A DNA stretch of 64,000 nt from Clostridiales bacterium Firm_11 (GTDB lineage Bacteria > Bacillota > Clostridia > Christensenellales > Aristaeellaceae): NCBI GenBank assembly GCA_001604105.1, contig LVAQ01000002.1, positions 55,078 to 119,077 of the forward strand, in the 5' to 3' direction. The position numbers and the translations under genes were made by a program. Below the pieces are notes generated by a model that worked only from the letters and a program-made list of their open reading frames with translations, did no database searches and was not told where the DNA came from. Of the stretch, positions 52,539-62,110 are shown one piece after another (within the stretch, counting starts at the first letter, position 1; each line of letters begins with the position of its first letter).

Positions 52539-54293
52539 TTATGCTGTTTTTTCCCTGCGGATCCAGCCACGGCTATTCTCGCGAGCTGTCACAAACTGCT
52601 TGTATATACCGCCTTTGATCATCAGTTCCTCATGTGTCCCCTGCTGCGAGATACTGCCCTCAGAGATAACCAGAATCTGATTAGCATTTCGAATGGTGTT
52701 CAGGCGATGCGCTATCACAAGAAGCGTCTTCCCCTTGCATAGCTCGCTAATAGCTTGCTGGATATAGCTTTCATTGTCCGCGTCCACGCTGGCGGTAGCC
52801 TCGTCCAGAATAACGATGGGCGCATCCTTCAAAATGCAGCGTGCGATGGAAATTCGCTGCTGTTCTCCGCCGGATAGACTGGCGCCACCTTCGCCAACCA
52901 TCGTATCAAAGCCCTCTGGTAACGCCATGATAAAGTCATAGCATCTGGCCTTTTTTGCAGCATCCATTACCTCCTCACGGCTAGCGCCGGGTCTGCCCAT
53001 AATGATGTTGTTGTAGATGCTGTCCTGAAACAGGTACACGCGTTGGAAAACCATGCTGATGTGATCCATCAGTTCGCAGAGCGGAACCGAACGTATCTCC
53101 TGTCCACGCACCAGAATCCGACCGGCTTTCACGTCCCAAAACCTTGCCAGCAGACTCGCGATTGTAGATTTTCCGCCGCCAGAAGGCCCCACCAACGCAA
53201 GCATCTGATTCCTATTCAGATCAAACGAGATATTGCTGAGCACATCTTTTTCGCCATAGGCAAAGCTCACGTTTTCAAAGCGCACCTCAGGGGCATCGCT
53301 TTGTGCAGGAATCCTGGCAGTTCCCATATCTGGCAGTTCCTGTTCGTTGAATACCTCTTCAATGCGATCCATGCAGCTATTCATCACCGTTAGCCGCGCG
53401 CTTTGCCCATACAATGCCTTCAACGGACCAAAGAGGTCAAATACAAAGAGCATGATACCCACCAGGTAGATCGCGTCCAGCATTCCTTGAAAATACAGCA
53501 GCACGGAGAGCGCAATTGTAACAACGGCGCCAAACCCGTAGATCAAGTTCAAACCCCGCTGCCATGGTGTATGGTTTTCTTCAAACGCAAGGCTTTTACG
53601 GCAGGTTTCATGAAAGCCGTTGGTAAGCGCCTTTGATTGAGCGCCCAGCAGGTTGTAGGTCTTGATGATGCCAATGCCTTCAGTAAAATCCAAAACCGCC
53701 TCTGTCAGGTTCTCAAGCTGCTCCTGGCGAACGACGGAATCTTCCAGCGCTTCCTTCTTGAGCCCTTTTCCCAGCAGAAGAATAAGCACCAACACACCCA
53801 GCCCCGCAAGCCCCAGCCATGCGTTGAAGAGGAAGAGGAATGTCAGCAGAATACCCTGCGAGAAGATATAACTCATCATATCGGCCAGCACAGTCATGCT
53901 GTTTTCCTCGATAAAGACCATATCCGTGGAGAGTACTGAACTGATTTTTCCGATGTTGCCTTCGCTGAAATATCCCATAGGCATTTTACGCAGATGCGCA
54001 CCCAATGCCATGCGCTTGTCGGCAAAGAGCAGGAAACCCGTCGCCGATTGCAGGCGGTCAGAAATGTTGTGAAACAGCATTTGCAAAAGCAGGATTATGA
54101 CAAGCGCGATACCTATCCGAAGGCATAAATCTGGTGTCGCAGCGCCATGATAAAAGGATGAAAGGGCATAAAAGCCAAGACCGATGGGGGCGTTTTTGAG
54201 GAGTCCCTTGAGGAAGGAGAAAACGAAAGCCAGCGCGATCCTACCCCTATACTTTCCAGTAGCTGTAAAAAGCCGTTTCATGAGCGCAATCAT
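52539..54293 (-). CDS. ABC half-transporter (membrane plus ATPase), second of a pair
   Basis: A 584-residue exporter-fold ABC protein. Residues 1-310 hold six membrane helices. The ATPase part follows: Walker A GPSGGGKST, the signature LSGGEQQR, Walker B IVILDEATASVDADNE and the His switch IAHRL. Start ATG at 54291-54293 overlaps the stop of the first half-transporter by four bases (ATGA), so the two are translated together and likely form a heterodimer. Some members of this type (YbtPQ, IrtAB) import iron-siderophores despite the exporter fold. Confidence 0.9.
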   Translation of the reverse strand: MIALMKRLFTATGKYRGRIALAFVFSFLKGLLKNAPIGLGFYALSSFYHGAATPDLCLRIGIALVIILLLQMLFHNISDRLQSATGFLLFADKRMALGAHLRKMPMGYFSEGNIGKISSVLSTDMVFIEENSMTVLADMMSYIFSQGILLTFLFLFNAWLGLAGLGVLVLILLLGKGLKKEALEDSVVRQEQLENLTEAVLDFTEGIGIIKTYNLLGAQSKALTNGFHETCRKSLAFEENHTPWQRGLNLIYGFGAVVTIALSVLLYFQGMLDAIYLVGIMLFVFDLFGPLKALYGQSARLTVMNSCMDRIEEVFNEQELPDMGTARIPAQSDAPEVRFENVSFAYGEKDVLSNISFDLNRNQMLALVGPSGGGKSTIASLLARFWDVKAGRILVRGQEIRSVPLCELMDHISMVFQRVYLFQDSIYNNIIMGRPGASREEVMDAAKKARCYDFIMALPEGFDTMVGEGGASLSGGEQQRISIARCILKDAPIVILDEATASVDADNESYIQQAISELCKGKTLLVIAHRLNTIRNANQILVISEGSISQQGTHEELMIKGGIYKQFVTARENSRGWIRREKTA

Positions 54294-56041
54294 ATCATTT
54301 CCCCCTCCCTTGACGTGGTAACCTTCCATTGTGCGCTGCCTTCGGCAGCCTGCCAAAGCCGTTGATACGTAGAACAGCCAGCTATGAGTGCTGTATGGCT
54401 TCCCACGGCGACCAGATTACCAGCGTCCAGCACGCATATCTGATCCGCATGGATAATAGACTGGAGTCGATGTGCAATCACAATAACGGTTTTGCCTCGG
54501 ATTACCTCGGCGATAGCCTCATTCATTTTTTCTTCATTCTCCGGATCCATAAAGGCTGTGGCTTCGTCTAAAACGACGATGGGCGCATCCTTCAGGATTG
54601 CGCGCGCCAGCGAGATGCGTTGCCGTTCGCCGCCGGAAAGCTGCTTACCGCCGTCTCCCGCCATGGTATGGATCCCGTTCTCCAACCGCGTAAGGAATTC
54701 GCCGCATTGTGCCTTTTCTGCAGCAACCATCACCTCCGCATCCGTAGCGGCAGGTCGCCCGAGGCGGATATTTTCAAGAAGGCTGATGTTGAATAGAAAC
54801 TGTTCCTGCGCGACATAAGAAATTTGGTTGTTCAGTGCTTCCAGACTCATTTGGCGGATATCCTGGCCTCCGATCTTGATGGCGCCATCTGTCACATCAT
54901 AAAAATGCACCAGTAGCTTGGCCAACGTGGACTTTCCACTGCCAGATTCGCCCACAAGCGCGGTTAGACTGCCTTCTGGTATATCCAGCGTCACATTATG
55001 CAGTACCTCGGCATCCTTGTAGGAAAAGCGTACATTTTCAAAGCACACATCGTGATTATGCCCGGTAAAGACAGCTGTAGACTGCGCAAGCGGCTCCTCG
55101 TTCATCATCTGTTCCAGATTGGATACCGCAAAGTCAATCCGCGCAATGGTGGGCCAGAAGTTCATCACGCGGAGAAGCGGCGCGCTGATCCCGAAGGACA
55201 TGCAAAGCGCCAGCGCAAAGTTAGGCAGGGTAGAAACGCCCTGCATGACCATATATGCGCCGACCGGGAGCACAAAGAGTGCCACGCAGGGCACGAGGCT
55301 GTTGTAAATCGCCATCCAGGGCCAGCAAACCTTATACCACGCCAGTGTGAAGTCCCGATAGTTCTTAATATCACGCTCATACCGATGATAGGATTCACCG
55401 TCACGGTTGAACACCTTAACGACTTCCATCCCGTTGATGTACTCCACGATGGTGCGGTTCATCTTCTGCGCTGAAGCATAGTAATCGCCCATTTTGCTCG
55501 TGCCGCTTCGATACATCATGCCCATGGCAAGCGCCCCGAGCGGCAAAGCAGCAAGCGCAAGCAGCGCCATTTTCCAATCGACCAGAAACATACCCAGGAA
55601 CACAAGCACCGGAACGGCAATATTGCTGATTCCCTCGGGTATGGCGTGCGCAAGGGGCAGCTCAATTGTTTCAATATCATCGATGAATGTTTTCTTGATG
55701 GCGCCAACGCCCTTTTCCTGTATCACGCCCAACGGCAGTTTTTCCAGTTTGCCTTGCAGCGAGATACGCAGGTTTTTGAGCGTGTTATACGCCGCGTTAT
55801 GGGAGAGAGAAAGCCCCCAGATATAGAAAACGGCATACAGAATCGTGCAGAGTGCTATGGCTGCAATGCGCCAAATCACATATTCCGCAGTCATTGCCTC
55901 ATGCGTCAACACAGGCTTGATGATCTGGTAGATGAACCAGAATGGCAGCACCTGCGCAACCATACCCGCGAGCATGGCGACAACGGCCGCATAGGTGGTT
56001 TTTCGATACGTACCGGTGTACCCCAGTATTCTCTTGAACAA
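54290..56041 (-). CDS. ABC half-transporter (membrane plus ATPase), first of a pair
   Basis: A 583-residue exporter-fold ABC protein. Six helices (about residues 15-300) are followed by the ATPase domain with Walker A GESGSGKST, signature LSGGERQR, Walker B IVVLDEATAFMDPENE and IAHRL. The ATAFMDPENE form after Walker B recalls the YbtPQ/IrtAB siderophore-importing subgroup. The start is TTG at 56039-56041 with AAGGAGAGG about seven bases upstream. A copy of the AGTTA...TAACC motif lies at 56075-56092, 35 bases before the start. It heads the ABC-ABC-MATE operon. Confidence 0.88.
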   Translation of the reverse strand: MFKRILGYTGTYRKTTYAAVVAMLAGMVAQVLPFWFIYQIIKPVLTHEAMTAEYVIWRIAAIALCTILYAVFYIWGLSLSHNAAYNTLKNLRISLQGKLEKLPLGVIQEKGVGAIKKTFIDDIETIELPLAHAIPEGISNIAVPVLVFLGMFLVDWKMALLALAALPLGALAMGMMYRSGTSKMGDYYASAQKMNRTIVEYINGMEVVKVFNRDGESYHRYERDIKNYRDFTLAWYKVCWPWMAIYNSLVPCVALFVLPVGAYMVMQGVSTLPNFALALCMSFGISAPLLRVMNFWPTIARIDFAVSNLEQMMNEEPLAQSTAVFTGHNHDVCFENVRFSYKDAEVLHNVTLDIPEGSLTALVGESGSGKSTLAKLLVHFYDVTDGAIKIGGQDIRQMSLEALNNQISYVAQEQFLFNISLLENIRLGRPAATDAEVMVAAEKAQCGEFLTRLENGIHTMAGDGGKQLSGGERQRISLARAILKDAPIVVLDEATAFMDPENEEKMNEAIAEVIRGKTVIVIAHRLQSIIHADQICVLDAGNLVAVGSHTALIAGCSTYQRLWQAAEGSAQWKVTTSREGEMI

Positions 56042-56074
56042 TTTGAACCTCTCCTTCTTGAATGCATACGCTTC

Positions 56075-56092
56075 AGTTAAATATCGCTAACC
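56075..56092 (-). promoter_or_regulatory. Shared operator-like motif, copy 1 (ABC-ABC-MATE operon)
   Basis: AGTTAAATATCGCTAACC. It shares its consensus AGTTARWTATMKCTAACC with the copies at 62025 and 62111 upstream of the importer operon. The ends GTTA and TAAC are inverted. Confidence 0.6.
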
Positions 56093-56102
56093 TTAGCTCC
56101 AT

Positions 56103-56126
56103 AAAAAACCCCTCTTAAGGGGTTTG
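56103..56126 (-). terminator. Rho-independent terminator after the TetR gene
   Basis: On the minus strand AAACCCCTTAAGAGGGGTTTTTTAT forms a stem with a T-run, about 55 bases past the regulator's stop. Confidence 0.8.
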
Positions 56127-56181
56127 ATACATCGTTCGCAAGGGGCGACAGACTATGCGTTTTTGTATCTCAGGGATAATC

Positions 56182-56802
56182 CTATGTTGTGGCGTGAAAG
56201 CCCAAAACGCGGTTCCAGTTGAACAGTTTGCAAATCAGTTTGCTGTGCGCTTCGATTTGATCCCATGTATAGCCGTGTATGAAGGGTTCATAGACAGTCG
56301 TCCAGAACGCGGATAACAGAATGTGCATCTCTTCCATGGAAATGTCCACATGCGTTAAACCCCGCTTATGCGCCTCCAGAAAATACTCATGGGTCTTCGT
56401 GGTCATTGTTTCGGCAAAATCATGCTGAAAGTTTGCGTATCTGGTGCCTGCCGCGCTGGAAATCAAAAGCACAAAGCCATCGTGGTATTGATACAGGAAC
56501 CGAAACCACGTAAGCATTCCATCATCCATGTTCCAAGCGGAAACCAACGCATCGTCGGTTAGGGTTGCTGCCGGAGCAGCACTTCGTTTCTCTACAAACG
56601 CATGCAGCGCCGCAACCGTATCCGCTACAACTGCGCAGAATAAGTCCTCCTTTCCCTTGAATCGCTTGTACAGAGCGCCAGTGGTTACATCCGCATCCCC
56701 ACAAATTGTTTTTAGGGATGCTTTCTCAAATCCGCGGGCAAGAAACTCCTTTTTTGCGCTCTCAAGTATCCGTGGATCAATGGATCGATCTGGCTTGGAC
56801 AT
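56182..56802 (-). CDS. TetR-family transcriptional regulator
   Basis: A 206-residue regulator. The HTH domain (about residues 10-55) reads ILESAKKEFLARGFEKASLKTICGDADVTTGALYKRFKGKEDLF; the remaining helical ligand domain is not conserved. Start ATG 56800-56802 with GGGAGGTGAG upstream; the frame starts eight codons earlier at that site. It has its own promoter with an adjoining palindrome, the likely self-repression site. It is upstream of the ABC-ABC-MATE operon on the same strand, with a terminator between, and may control it. Confidence 0.9.
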   Translation of the reverse strand: MSKPDRSIDPRILESAKKEFLARGFEKASLKTICGDADVTTGALYKRFKGKEDLFCAVVADTVAALHAFVEKRSAAPAATLTDDALVSAWNMDDGMLTWFRFLYQYHDGFVLLISSAAGTRYANFQHDFAETMTTKTHEYFLEAHKRGLTHVDISMEEMHILLSAFWTTVYEPFIHGYTWDQIEAHSKLICKLFNWNRVLGFHATT

Positions 56803-56843
56803 CGACTGTCTCACCTCCCTCAGCAACTGATAATGCGCATACC

Positions 56844-56887
56844 GATAATACGATTATCAGAATAACAGCTTTCTCCCGCCCTGTCAA
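56844..56887 (-). promoter_or_regulatory. TetR gene promoter with palindromic operator
   Basis: On the minus strand TTGACA (56882-56887), a 17-base spacer and TATTCT (56859-56864). Directly downstream is the perfect palindrome GATAAT-ACG-ATTATC (56844-56858); a further half-site CTGATAAT lies at 56827-56834. This arrangement suits self-repression. Confidence 0.7.
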
Positions 56888-56989
56888 GCATACATTCTCC
56901 GCTCTCTATGGAGAATGCAGAAAATCAGAATTGCTCACATGCGAAACGGTAACCTTTCCAACGCCTGACAAGCGTTTGTCGATAGAAAT

Positions 56990-57020
56990 CTTGCCGGAGG
57001 CTAAACGCCCCCGGCAAGAC
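56990..57020 (-). terminator. Terminator after the substrate-binding protein gene
   Basis: On the minus strand CTTGCCGG and CCGGCAAG pair around a G+C-rich loop, followed by ATTTCT, about 20 bases after the stop codon. Confidence 0.65.
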
Positions 57021-57036
57021 AGCACTTGTATGTATG

Positions 57037-58644
57037 CTATTTTACATCAATGTTTGCGACATTCACGTAATGGGAATCCGGCGAGAATGCATATGTTTCG
57101 ATAACGCTTTCATTCCAGGCGGCAAACTCATATGTATAGGAAATCGGAGCCACTACAGCCTGATCGGCAATGGTGCCGAGCAACTCGGTATATATCTCTT
57201 GCACACGTTCTTGGGATGCCGTCGCGTCCAGCTCCAGGATGAGCGCGTTACCACCCTCCAAAACAGAGGCGACCTGAACCATAATTGGGTCAGCGCTTAC
57301 ATCCGGGTTGATGTTCGTCATCAATGCAAATGGATCAAACGCACCGCCATAGGTAGAGTAGAACGTAATCTGATAATCTCCCGACAAGAGCAACCCATAC
57401 CATGTCATCATGTCTGTTGCGGATGGTGTAATCTCAAAGCCAATTTCAGACAACTGAGCGGCAATGGCCATGAGCGCGTCGCCAACACTGCCACCCTCAA
57501 GCATATAGGTAAGTGGCATCTCCAGTCGTACGCCATCCTTTTCCCGAACGCCGTCACCATCCAAATCCACCCAACCGGCTTCCTCCATGAGTGCCTTGGC
57601 TTTTTCGATGTCATGCGCGTATGTGGTCACTTCCACATTGCAATAGGGCTTTTCTGCGCTTAGAAGTGTATATGCACTTTGCTCAATCCCCTGAAAAACA
57701 GCTTCACACAAAAGCTCCCGATCCAGTGCATAGTTAACCGCTTGCCGAACGCGCACATCATCAAAAGGCGCCGCAGAAAGATTGAACCCAAGGTACCGCG
57801 TCATGGACACCTTGGCATCCGTAGCAGCGCCAAAGCCGGGCGTTTGATCCAATTCCCCATACGCATCATAGCTCAGGCGAGTTGAGCCTAAAACGGCATC
57901 AATCTCACCCGACCGGAGCGCAAGCACCTTGGCGTCATTATCGGTAATCACTTTAACAACAAAGCGATCCGCTTTGGGCGTCTCGCCCCAGTAGTAGGGA
58001 TTACGTACAAACGTATAGGATGTCCCGTCTGTTTCTCCCATGTACATATAAGGCCCAGTGCCAACTGTTTGCGTCTTTGCTAAATCGGACAGGGATAGAT
58101 CCTCGTTGAAGGCAGATGTGCCCACAATACTGAGCGGGTTTCCCATCGTCAAATCATTCAGTGCTCCATAATAGGGCTGTGTAAGCTGCATGCGCAGCGT
58201 CAGGTCATCCAACGCTTCCATGCTTTCGACCAGCGTGGTCAGCTTGCCATACGAGCCATTGAAGGAACCAAGGTTGTGCGCGGCTGCCAGAATGCTTGTT
58301 TTCACCTGCTCGGCGGTAAGCGGCGTGCCATCGGAGAACTTGACATCATCCCGCAATGTGAAGGTGTAGGTCATGCCGTCCTCGCTGATTTCCCATTTCT
58401 CCGCAAGGCTTGGAATCACCTCCCCGTTTTGATCATAGGTGACAAGGGTGTCATAGAAATTGTGGCTCCAGTAGGTAATACCGTAGTTGTTGGTTGCCGA
58501 TGCGGGTGACATTACCGGATAAAAGCCGGATGAGAAGTCCCAGCTTTCTACCAGCGTCACCGTTTTTTCTTCCTGCGCAAACGCAGGGAGCGCTACGCAC
58601 AGTAGGAGCGCTGTAAATAGAGCGATCAGTTTCCGAAGAATCAT
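57037..58644 (-). CDS. Nickel/peptide-type ABC transporter substrate-binding protein
   Basis: A 535-residue solute-binding protein of the Dpp/Opp/Nik family (cluster C). It has the family segment SLAEKWEISEDGMTYTFTLRDDVKFSDGTPLTAEQV at about 78-113, GTGPYMYMG and NPYYWGE, and DDVRVRQAVNYALDRELL. The signal peptide ends ALPAFAQEE without a lipobox Cys, unusual for a Gram-positive organism. YGGAFDPFALM near the end resembles NikA more than DppA, so nickel or metallophore complexes are possible. It is the last of five genes in its operon, behind two permease and two ATPase genes. Confidence 0.9.
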   Translation of the reverse strand: MILRKLIALFTALLLCVALPAFAQEEKTVTLVESWDFSSGFYPVMSPASATNNYGITYWSHNFYDTLVTYDQNGEVIPSLAEKWEISEDGMTYTFTLRDDVKFSDGTPLTAEQVKTSILAAAHNLGSFNGSYGKLTTLVESMEALDDLTLRMQLTQPYYGALNDLTMGNPLSIVGTSAFNEDLSLSDLAKTQTVGTGPYMYMGETDGTSYTFVRNPYYWGETPKADRFVVKVITDNDAKVLALRSGEIDAVLGSTRLSYDAYGELDQTPGFGAATDAKVSMTRYLGFNLSAAPFDDVRVRQAVNYALDRELLCEAVFQGIEQSAYTLLSAEKPYCNVEVTTYAHDIEKAKALMEEAGWVDLDGDGVREKDGVRLEMPLTYMLEGGSVGDALMAIAAQLSEIGFEITPSATDMMTWYGLLLSGDYQITFYSTYGGAFDPFALMTNINPDVSADPIMVQVASVLEGGNALILELDATASQERVQEIYTELLGTIADQAVVAPISYTYEFAAWNESVIETYAFSPDSHYVNVANIDVK

Positions 58645-58694
58645 AAGAATACCTCCACATTGATTGTATATTACGTCCGAAGACGATAATATTC

Positions 58695-59456
58695 CTAAGC
58701 CATGGACGAAACGAGCAGACGGCTATACGGGTGCACAAAGAGGGTTTGATTGCCTTTGCATGTTACACGCTCCACGATTTCCCCCTCTTTCATGACATGA
58801 ATCGTTTCCGCCATATACATAGCGACATCCATATCGTGAGTAACAAACAGGTAAGCGCATGGCCTTTCCCGACGCAGCGCCTTCAACAGGTCGAGGATGT
58901 GTTTGCGTACGATAACGTCAAGCCCGCTCACCGCCTCATCAAAAATGATCAAGCGAGGGGAAACCGCAATCGCCCGCGCGATGCACACGCGCTTCTGCTG
59001 TCCGCCGGATAGTTCCCCTGCGCGGTTGTGCAGGTGCTTTTCAGAAAGCTCCATACGCTGCATCAACGACACGACCAGCTCGCGTTCCTTCTCCCTTGGT
59101 AATTTCAAAAGATTGCGAATTGGCTCCGCAATCGAATCGTAAACCGTGAAGCGCGGATCCAGCGCGCTCTTGCCGTCCTGGAGTACCATTTGAAGCTGCG
59201 CGGCAACGTTTCGATCACGTCGAGCAGATTTTCCCGCGATGCTTGCGCCATCCAGTAGTATATCGCCAGCGGTTGGAGGCAGTAATCCCATCAAGATTTG
59301 GGATAAGGTTGTTTTTCCAGATCCACTTTCGCCCACAAGCGCATAGCTCGCACCCTCCTCAATTCGAAAGGATGTTGGCCTGACCGCATGAAACGCCTTC
59401 ATTCGCCCCTGCGTTCGAACCGCGTAACTTTTTTCAACACGAACCGCTTCGAGCAT
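58695..59456 (-). CDS. ABC importer ATPase, OppF/NikE type
   Basis: A 253-residue ATPase. Walker A GESGSGKTT, Q-loop QMVLQDGKSALDP, signature LSGGQQKR, Walker B LIIFDEAVSGLDV and the switch VTHDM are present. DEAVSGLD has Val where DEATSGLD is usual, as in NikE-like proteins (DEAVSNLD). Start at ATG 59454-59456, with GGAGG eight bases upstream; the frame runs upstream inside the preceding ATPase gene, which it overlaps. It lacks the C-terminal oligopeptide-specific extension of larger OppF proteins. Confidence 0.88.
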   Translation of the reverse strand: MLEAVRVEKSYAVRTQGRMKAFHAVRPTSFRIEEGASYALVGESGSGKTTLSQILMGLLPPTAGDILLDGASIAGKSARRDRNVAAQLQMVLQDGKSALDPRFTVYDSIAEPIRNLLKLPREKERELVVSLMQRMELSEKHLHNRAGELSGGQQKRVCIARAIAVSPRLIIFDEAVSGLDVIVRKHILDLLKALRRERPCAYLFVTHDMDVAMYMAETIHVMKEGEIVERVTCKGNQTLFVHPYSRLLVSSMA

Positions 59457-60258
59457 CTTCCCATCCTCCATCCTGCACGCTATGCAGCCGAGATGCCGCC
59501 ACGAGTGCACGTGTATACGCCGCCTTGGGATCCCATAAGACCTTTTCAACCGTGCCTCGTTCTACCATCCGGCCATCCTTCATCACCATCATCTCTCCGC
59601 CCAGGCGCTTTGCAACGGCAAAATCGTGTGTGACCAAAAGAATCGCGGCACCGTTATCACGCAAACGACGTAACGCGTCGATTGCCTCGCGTTGATGCGC
59701 AACGTCCAGCGCCGTCGTCGGTTCATCCGCCACGATCAACCGCGCACGAAGCGCAAGCGCCAGCGCTATCATTGCACGCTGTAACATACCACCAGAGAGC
59801 ATAAACGGATATGCGCGCATAACCCGCACAGGGTCATCAAGACCCGCCTCGCGCAGGGAAGTTTCGCATCGCGCGAATGCCGTTTTCCGGTGCTCACCGG
59901 TGTGCAGCCGAATTGAACGCATCATCTGACTACCGATCCGTTCAGAGGGATTGAAAGCGGTCATTGGGTTTTGCATGATGAGGGCAATCTCGTTCCCGTA
60001 TATCCCACAAAGCCGCTTCTTGGAAAGCGCAAGCAGGTTTTCACCGCCAAAGCGTATGCTGCCAGATACCCTAAACTCCTTCTTTTCCAATCCCCCGGTG
60101 ATAGCCTTGCATGTCAGGGATTTTCCGCAGCCTGATTCACCCAGAAAAATCAGCGATTTCCCTGCATCCAATGAAAAGCTCAGATCGCATACCTTCTGCT
60201 CGTTGCTTCGCGTGAGTGCGATGGCAAGCTCCTCCACTTCAAGTAAAAACTGTTTCAT
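59434..60258 (-). CDS. ABC importer ATPase, OppD/NikD type
   Basis: A 274-residue ATPase with Walker A GESGCGKSLT, Q-loop ALIMQNPMTAFNP, signature LSGGMLQR, Walker B LIVADEPTTALDVAHQ and switch VTHDF. QNPMTAFNP and SGGMLQR fit the NikD branch. It overlaps the upstream permease stop by four bases and the following ATPase start by 23, so the cassette is tightly coupled. Confidence 0.88.
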   Translation of the reverse strand: MKQFLLEVEELAIALTRSNEQKVCDLSFSLDAGKSLIFLGESGCGKSLTCKAITGGLEKKEFRVSGSIRFGGENLLALSKKRLCGIYGNEIALIMQNPMTAFNPSERIGSQMMRSIRLHTGEHRKTAFARCETSLREAGLDDPVRVMRAYPFMLSGGMLQRAMIALALALRARLIVADEPTTALDVAHQREAIDALRRLRDNGAAILLVTHDFAVAKRLGGEMMVMKDGRMVERGTVEKVLWDPKAAYTRALVAASRLHSVQDGGWEDARSGSC

Positions 60259-61076
60259 CTGGTGCTTCCCCCATGTAGAATGTCCCTGAGCGCCTCACCA
60301 AAGAGGTTATAGCCCGCCGCGGTCGCTAGTATGCACAATCCCGGATAGAGTAAAAGTTCGGGATGAGAATACAGACTAGCACGTGCTTCACTCAGCATGG
60401 CACCCCATTCCGGTGATCCAGCAGGAAGCCCAAGCCCCAGAAAGGAGAATCCTGATACCGTTAATATAGCGGAAGCAACGCCTGTGGAGGCGTAGATCAG
60501 GTACTGCGGCATAATATTGGGTAATACATGCCGAAAGATGATGCGCACCGTACCAGCTCCGGCGATGCGCGCGCCAAGTATATACTCTTTGCCCATCTCC
60601 ATCACGGCATAAGCTCGAACCATGCGTGTAAACCATGCCCATGTTGAGATTACAATAGACAAAACAATATTCTCAATGCCATTTCCCCATGCGCCAATGA
60701 TAGCCGCCACGACAGTAAGCGCCGGAAATGCTATGAAAATATCGCTGATAATAGTAACAACGCGATCGAACACTCCTCCGATGCCGGCGCAGGCACAACC
60801 CAATGTTAGGCCAATTACGCCAAGAATCACTAATATTGGTAGCGCCATACCAAGGGAATACCGCGCGCCGTAAACCAGCCTTGAGAACTCACATCTGCCC
60901 AGTTGATCCGTTCCCAATGGATGCACTGTACTAGGTGCCTTGAATTTCTGGGTAAGTGAGACGACATCCGGGTTGTTTGGCACAATCCACGGTGCAAATA
61001 CCGCCGCTAACAGCGTGATCGCAATCAGCGCCAGGCCAACCATCGCCTGCGGGCTCTTTAAAATTCTTCTAATCAT
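60255..61076 (-). CDS. ABC importer permease, DppC/NikC type
   Basis: A 273-residue membrane protein with about six helices. The N-terminal FKAPSTVHPLGTDQLGRCEFSRLVYGARYSL is the DppC/OppC signature and the EAA-like loop is in ILGARIAGAGTVRIIFRHVLPN. It pairs with the upstream permease to form the membrane channel. Start overlaps the preceding stop by eight bases. Confidence 0.9.
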   Translation of the reverse strand: MIRRILKSPQAMVGLALIAITLLAAVFAPWIVPNNPDVVSLTQKFKAPSTVHPLGTDQLGRCEFSRLVYGARYSLGMALPILVILGVIGLTLGCACAGIGGVFDRVVTIISDIFIAFPALTVVAAIIGAWGNGIENIVLSIVISTWAWFTRMVRAYAVMEMGKEYILGARIAGAGTVRIIFRHVLPNIMPQYLIYASTGVASAILTVSGFSFLGLGLPAGSPEWGAMLSEARASLYSHPELLLYPGLCILATAAGYNLFGEALRDILHGGSTR

Positions 61077-62007
61077 TGGTTTCCCTCACCATCCACGGGC
61101 ATATCATCCGATTGATAAGATCGCCCATCAGGTTCGCAAGCACAAACACAGTTGCGACAATCAACACACATGCGGCTACCGCCGTCGAATCTGCCGCCAG
61201 TATGCATCCCACGAGGTAGGTTCCTATTCCCTTCAGCGAAAACACACTCTCCACCACGGCACTCCCTGCGATTAAATAACCAAGGTACTGGCAAAAAAGC
61301 GTGATGATGGGCGGAAGCGCGTTAGGCAGCATATGTCGATATAAGATATCACGTTTAGTATGACCCCGCACTTTCAAGTAGGTAACATAATCTCTGTTGG
61401 CTTCTGAAAGCAGCGAACCTCTCAGAATCCGTATCCCGGCAGAGAGAATGGGTACGGCCAGCGTCAAGGAAGGCAGTAAATACCCCTTGATGCCTGCTTC
61501 GGGAAGCACGCTGAAAATTGGTGTCCTTACAGCAAACAAAATCAGCAGCATAAACCCAAGCCAGAAGGTAGGCGTGCAGATACCCAGCAAAGTAAGCCAA
61601 CGAACAACATGATCTAATATACCTCCAGGATATCGTGCACACGCGAGGCTTACGGGCAGTGCAAAGAGCACAACCCATGCAAGGGACAGCCCTACCAGTG
61701 TAAGTGTAATGGGGAGGTATACCCGTAAGTCTTCAATAACAGGGCGATTGGAATAGGTTGACATGCCTGCATCCCCCGTTAGGATACCAGCAAGCCAGCG
61801 GAAGTATCGCTCTACAATCGGACGATCCAGTCCCAGTTCCAGGCGCACCACTTCGATCTGTTCGCGCGTTACGTTGAAGGACGCACGCCTTGCAATCGCC
61901 TCTGCGGGATCCGTGCCAGATATCTCGATCATGAGAAAACTCAGAATGCTGACTCCCATAAGAACCACTATCAAGCCAATGAATCGCTTCACTACATATC
62001 TGTTCAA
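61069..62007 (-). CDS. ABC importer permease, DppB/NikB type
   Basis: A 312-residue membrane protein with about six helices. The start VVKRFIGLIVVLMGVSILSFLM and the signature LGLDRPIVERYFRWLAGILTGD-AGMS are typical of DppB/NikB; the EAA loop is YVTYLKVRGHTKRDILYRHMLPNALPP. It is the first gene of the permease-permease-ATPase-ATPase-binding-protein operon. Two copies of the AGTTA...TAACC motif lie 18 and 104 bases before it. The start follows AAAGGGGG. Confidence 0.9.
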   Translation of the reverse strand: MNRYVVKRFIGLIVVLMGVSILSFLMIEISGTDPAEAIARRASFNVTREQIEVVRLELGLDRPIVERYFRWLAGILTGDAGMSTYSNRPVIEDLRVYLPITLTLVGLSLAWVVLFALPVSLACARYPGGILDHVVRWLTLLGICTPTFWLGFMLLILFAVRTPIFSVLPEAGIKGYLLPSLTLAVPILSAGIRILRGSLLSEANRDYVTYLKVRGHTKRDILYRHMLPNALPPIITLFCQYLGYLIAGSAVVESVFSLKGIGTYLVGCILAADSTAVAACVLIVATVFVLANLMGDLINRMICPWMVRETND

Positions 62008-62024
62008 AGTATCCCCCTTTTAAT

Positions 62025-62042
62025 AGTTAGTTATCTCTAACC
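62025..62042 (-). promoter_or_regulatory. Shared operator-like motif, copy 2 (importer operon)
   Basis: AGTTAGTTATCTCTAACC, 18 bases before the first permease start. Matches the consensus AGTTARWTATMKCTAACC. Confidence 0.6.
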
Positions 62043-62110
62043 CTTTGGAAAAAAGAAACCGTTGCCCAAGGATATAGATATTTAGGATGTATGAGTGTCC
62101 ATTACATTTC

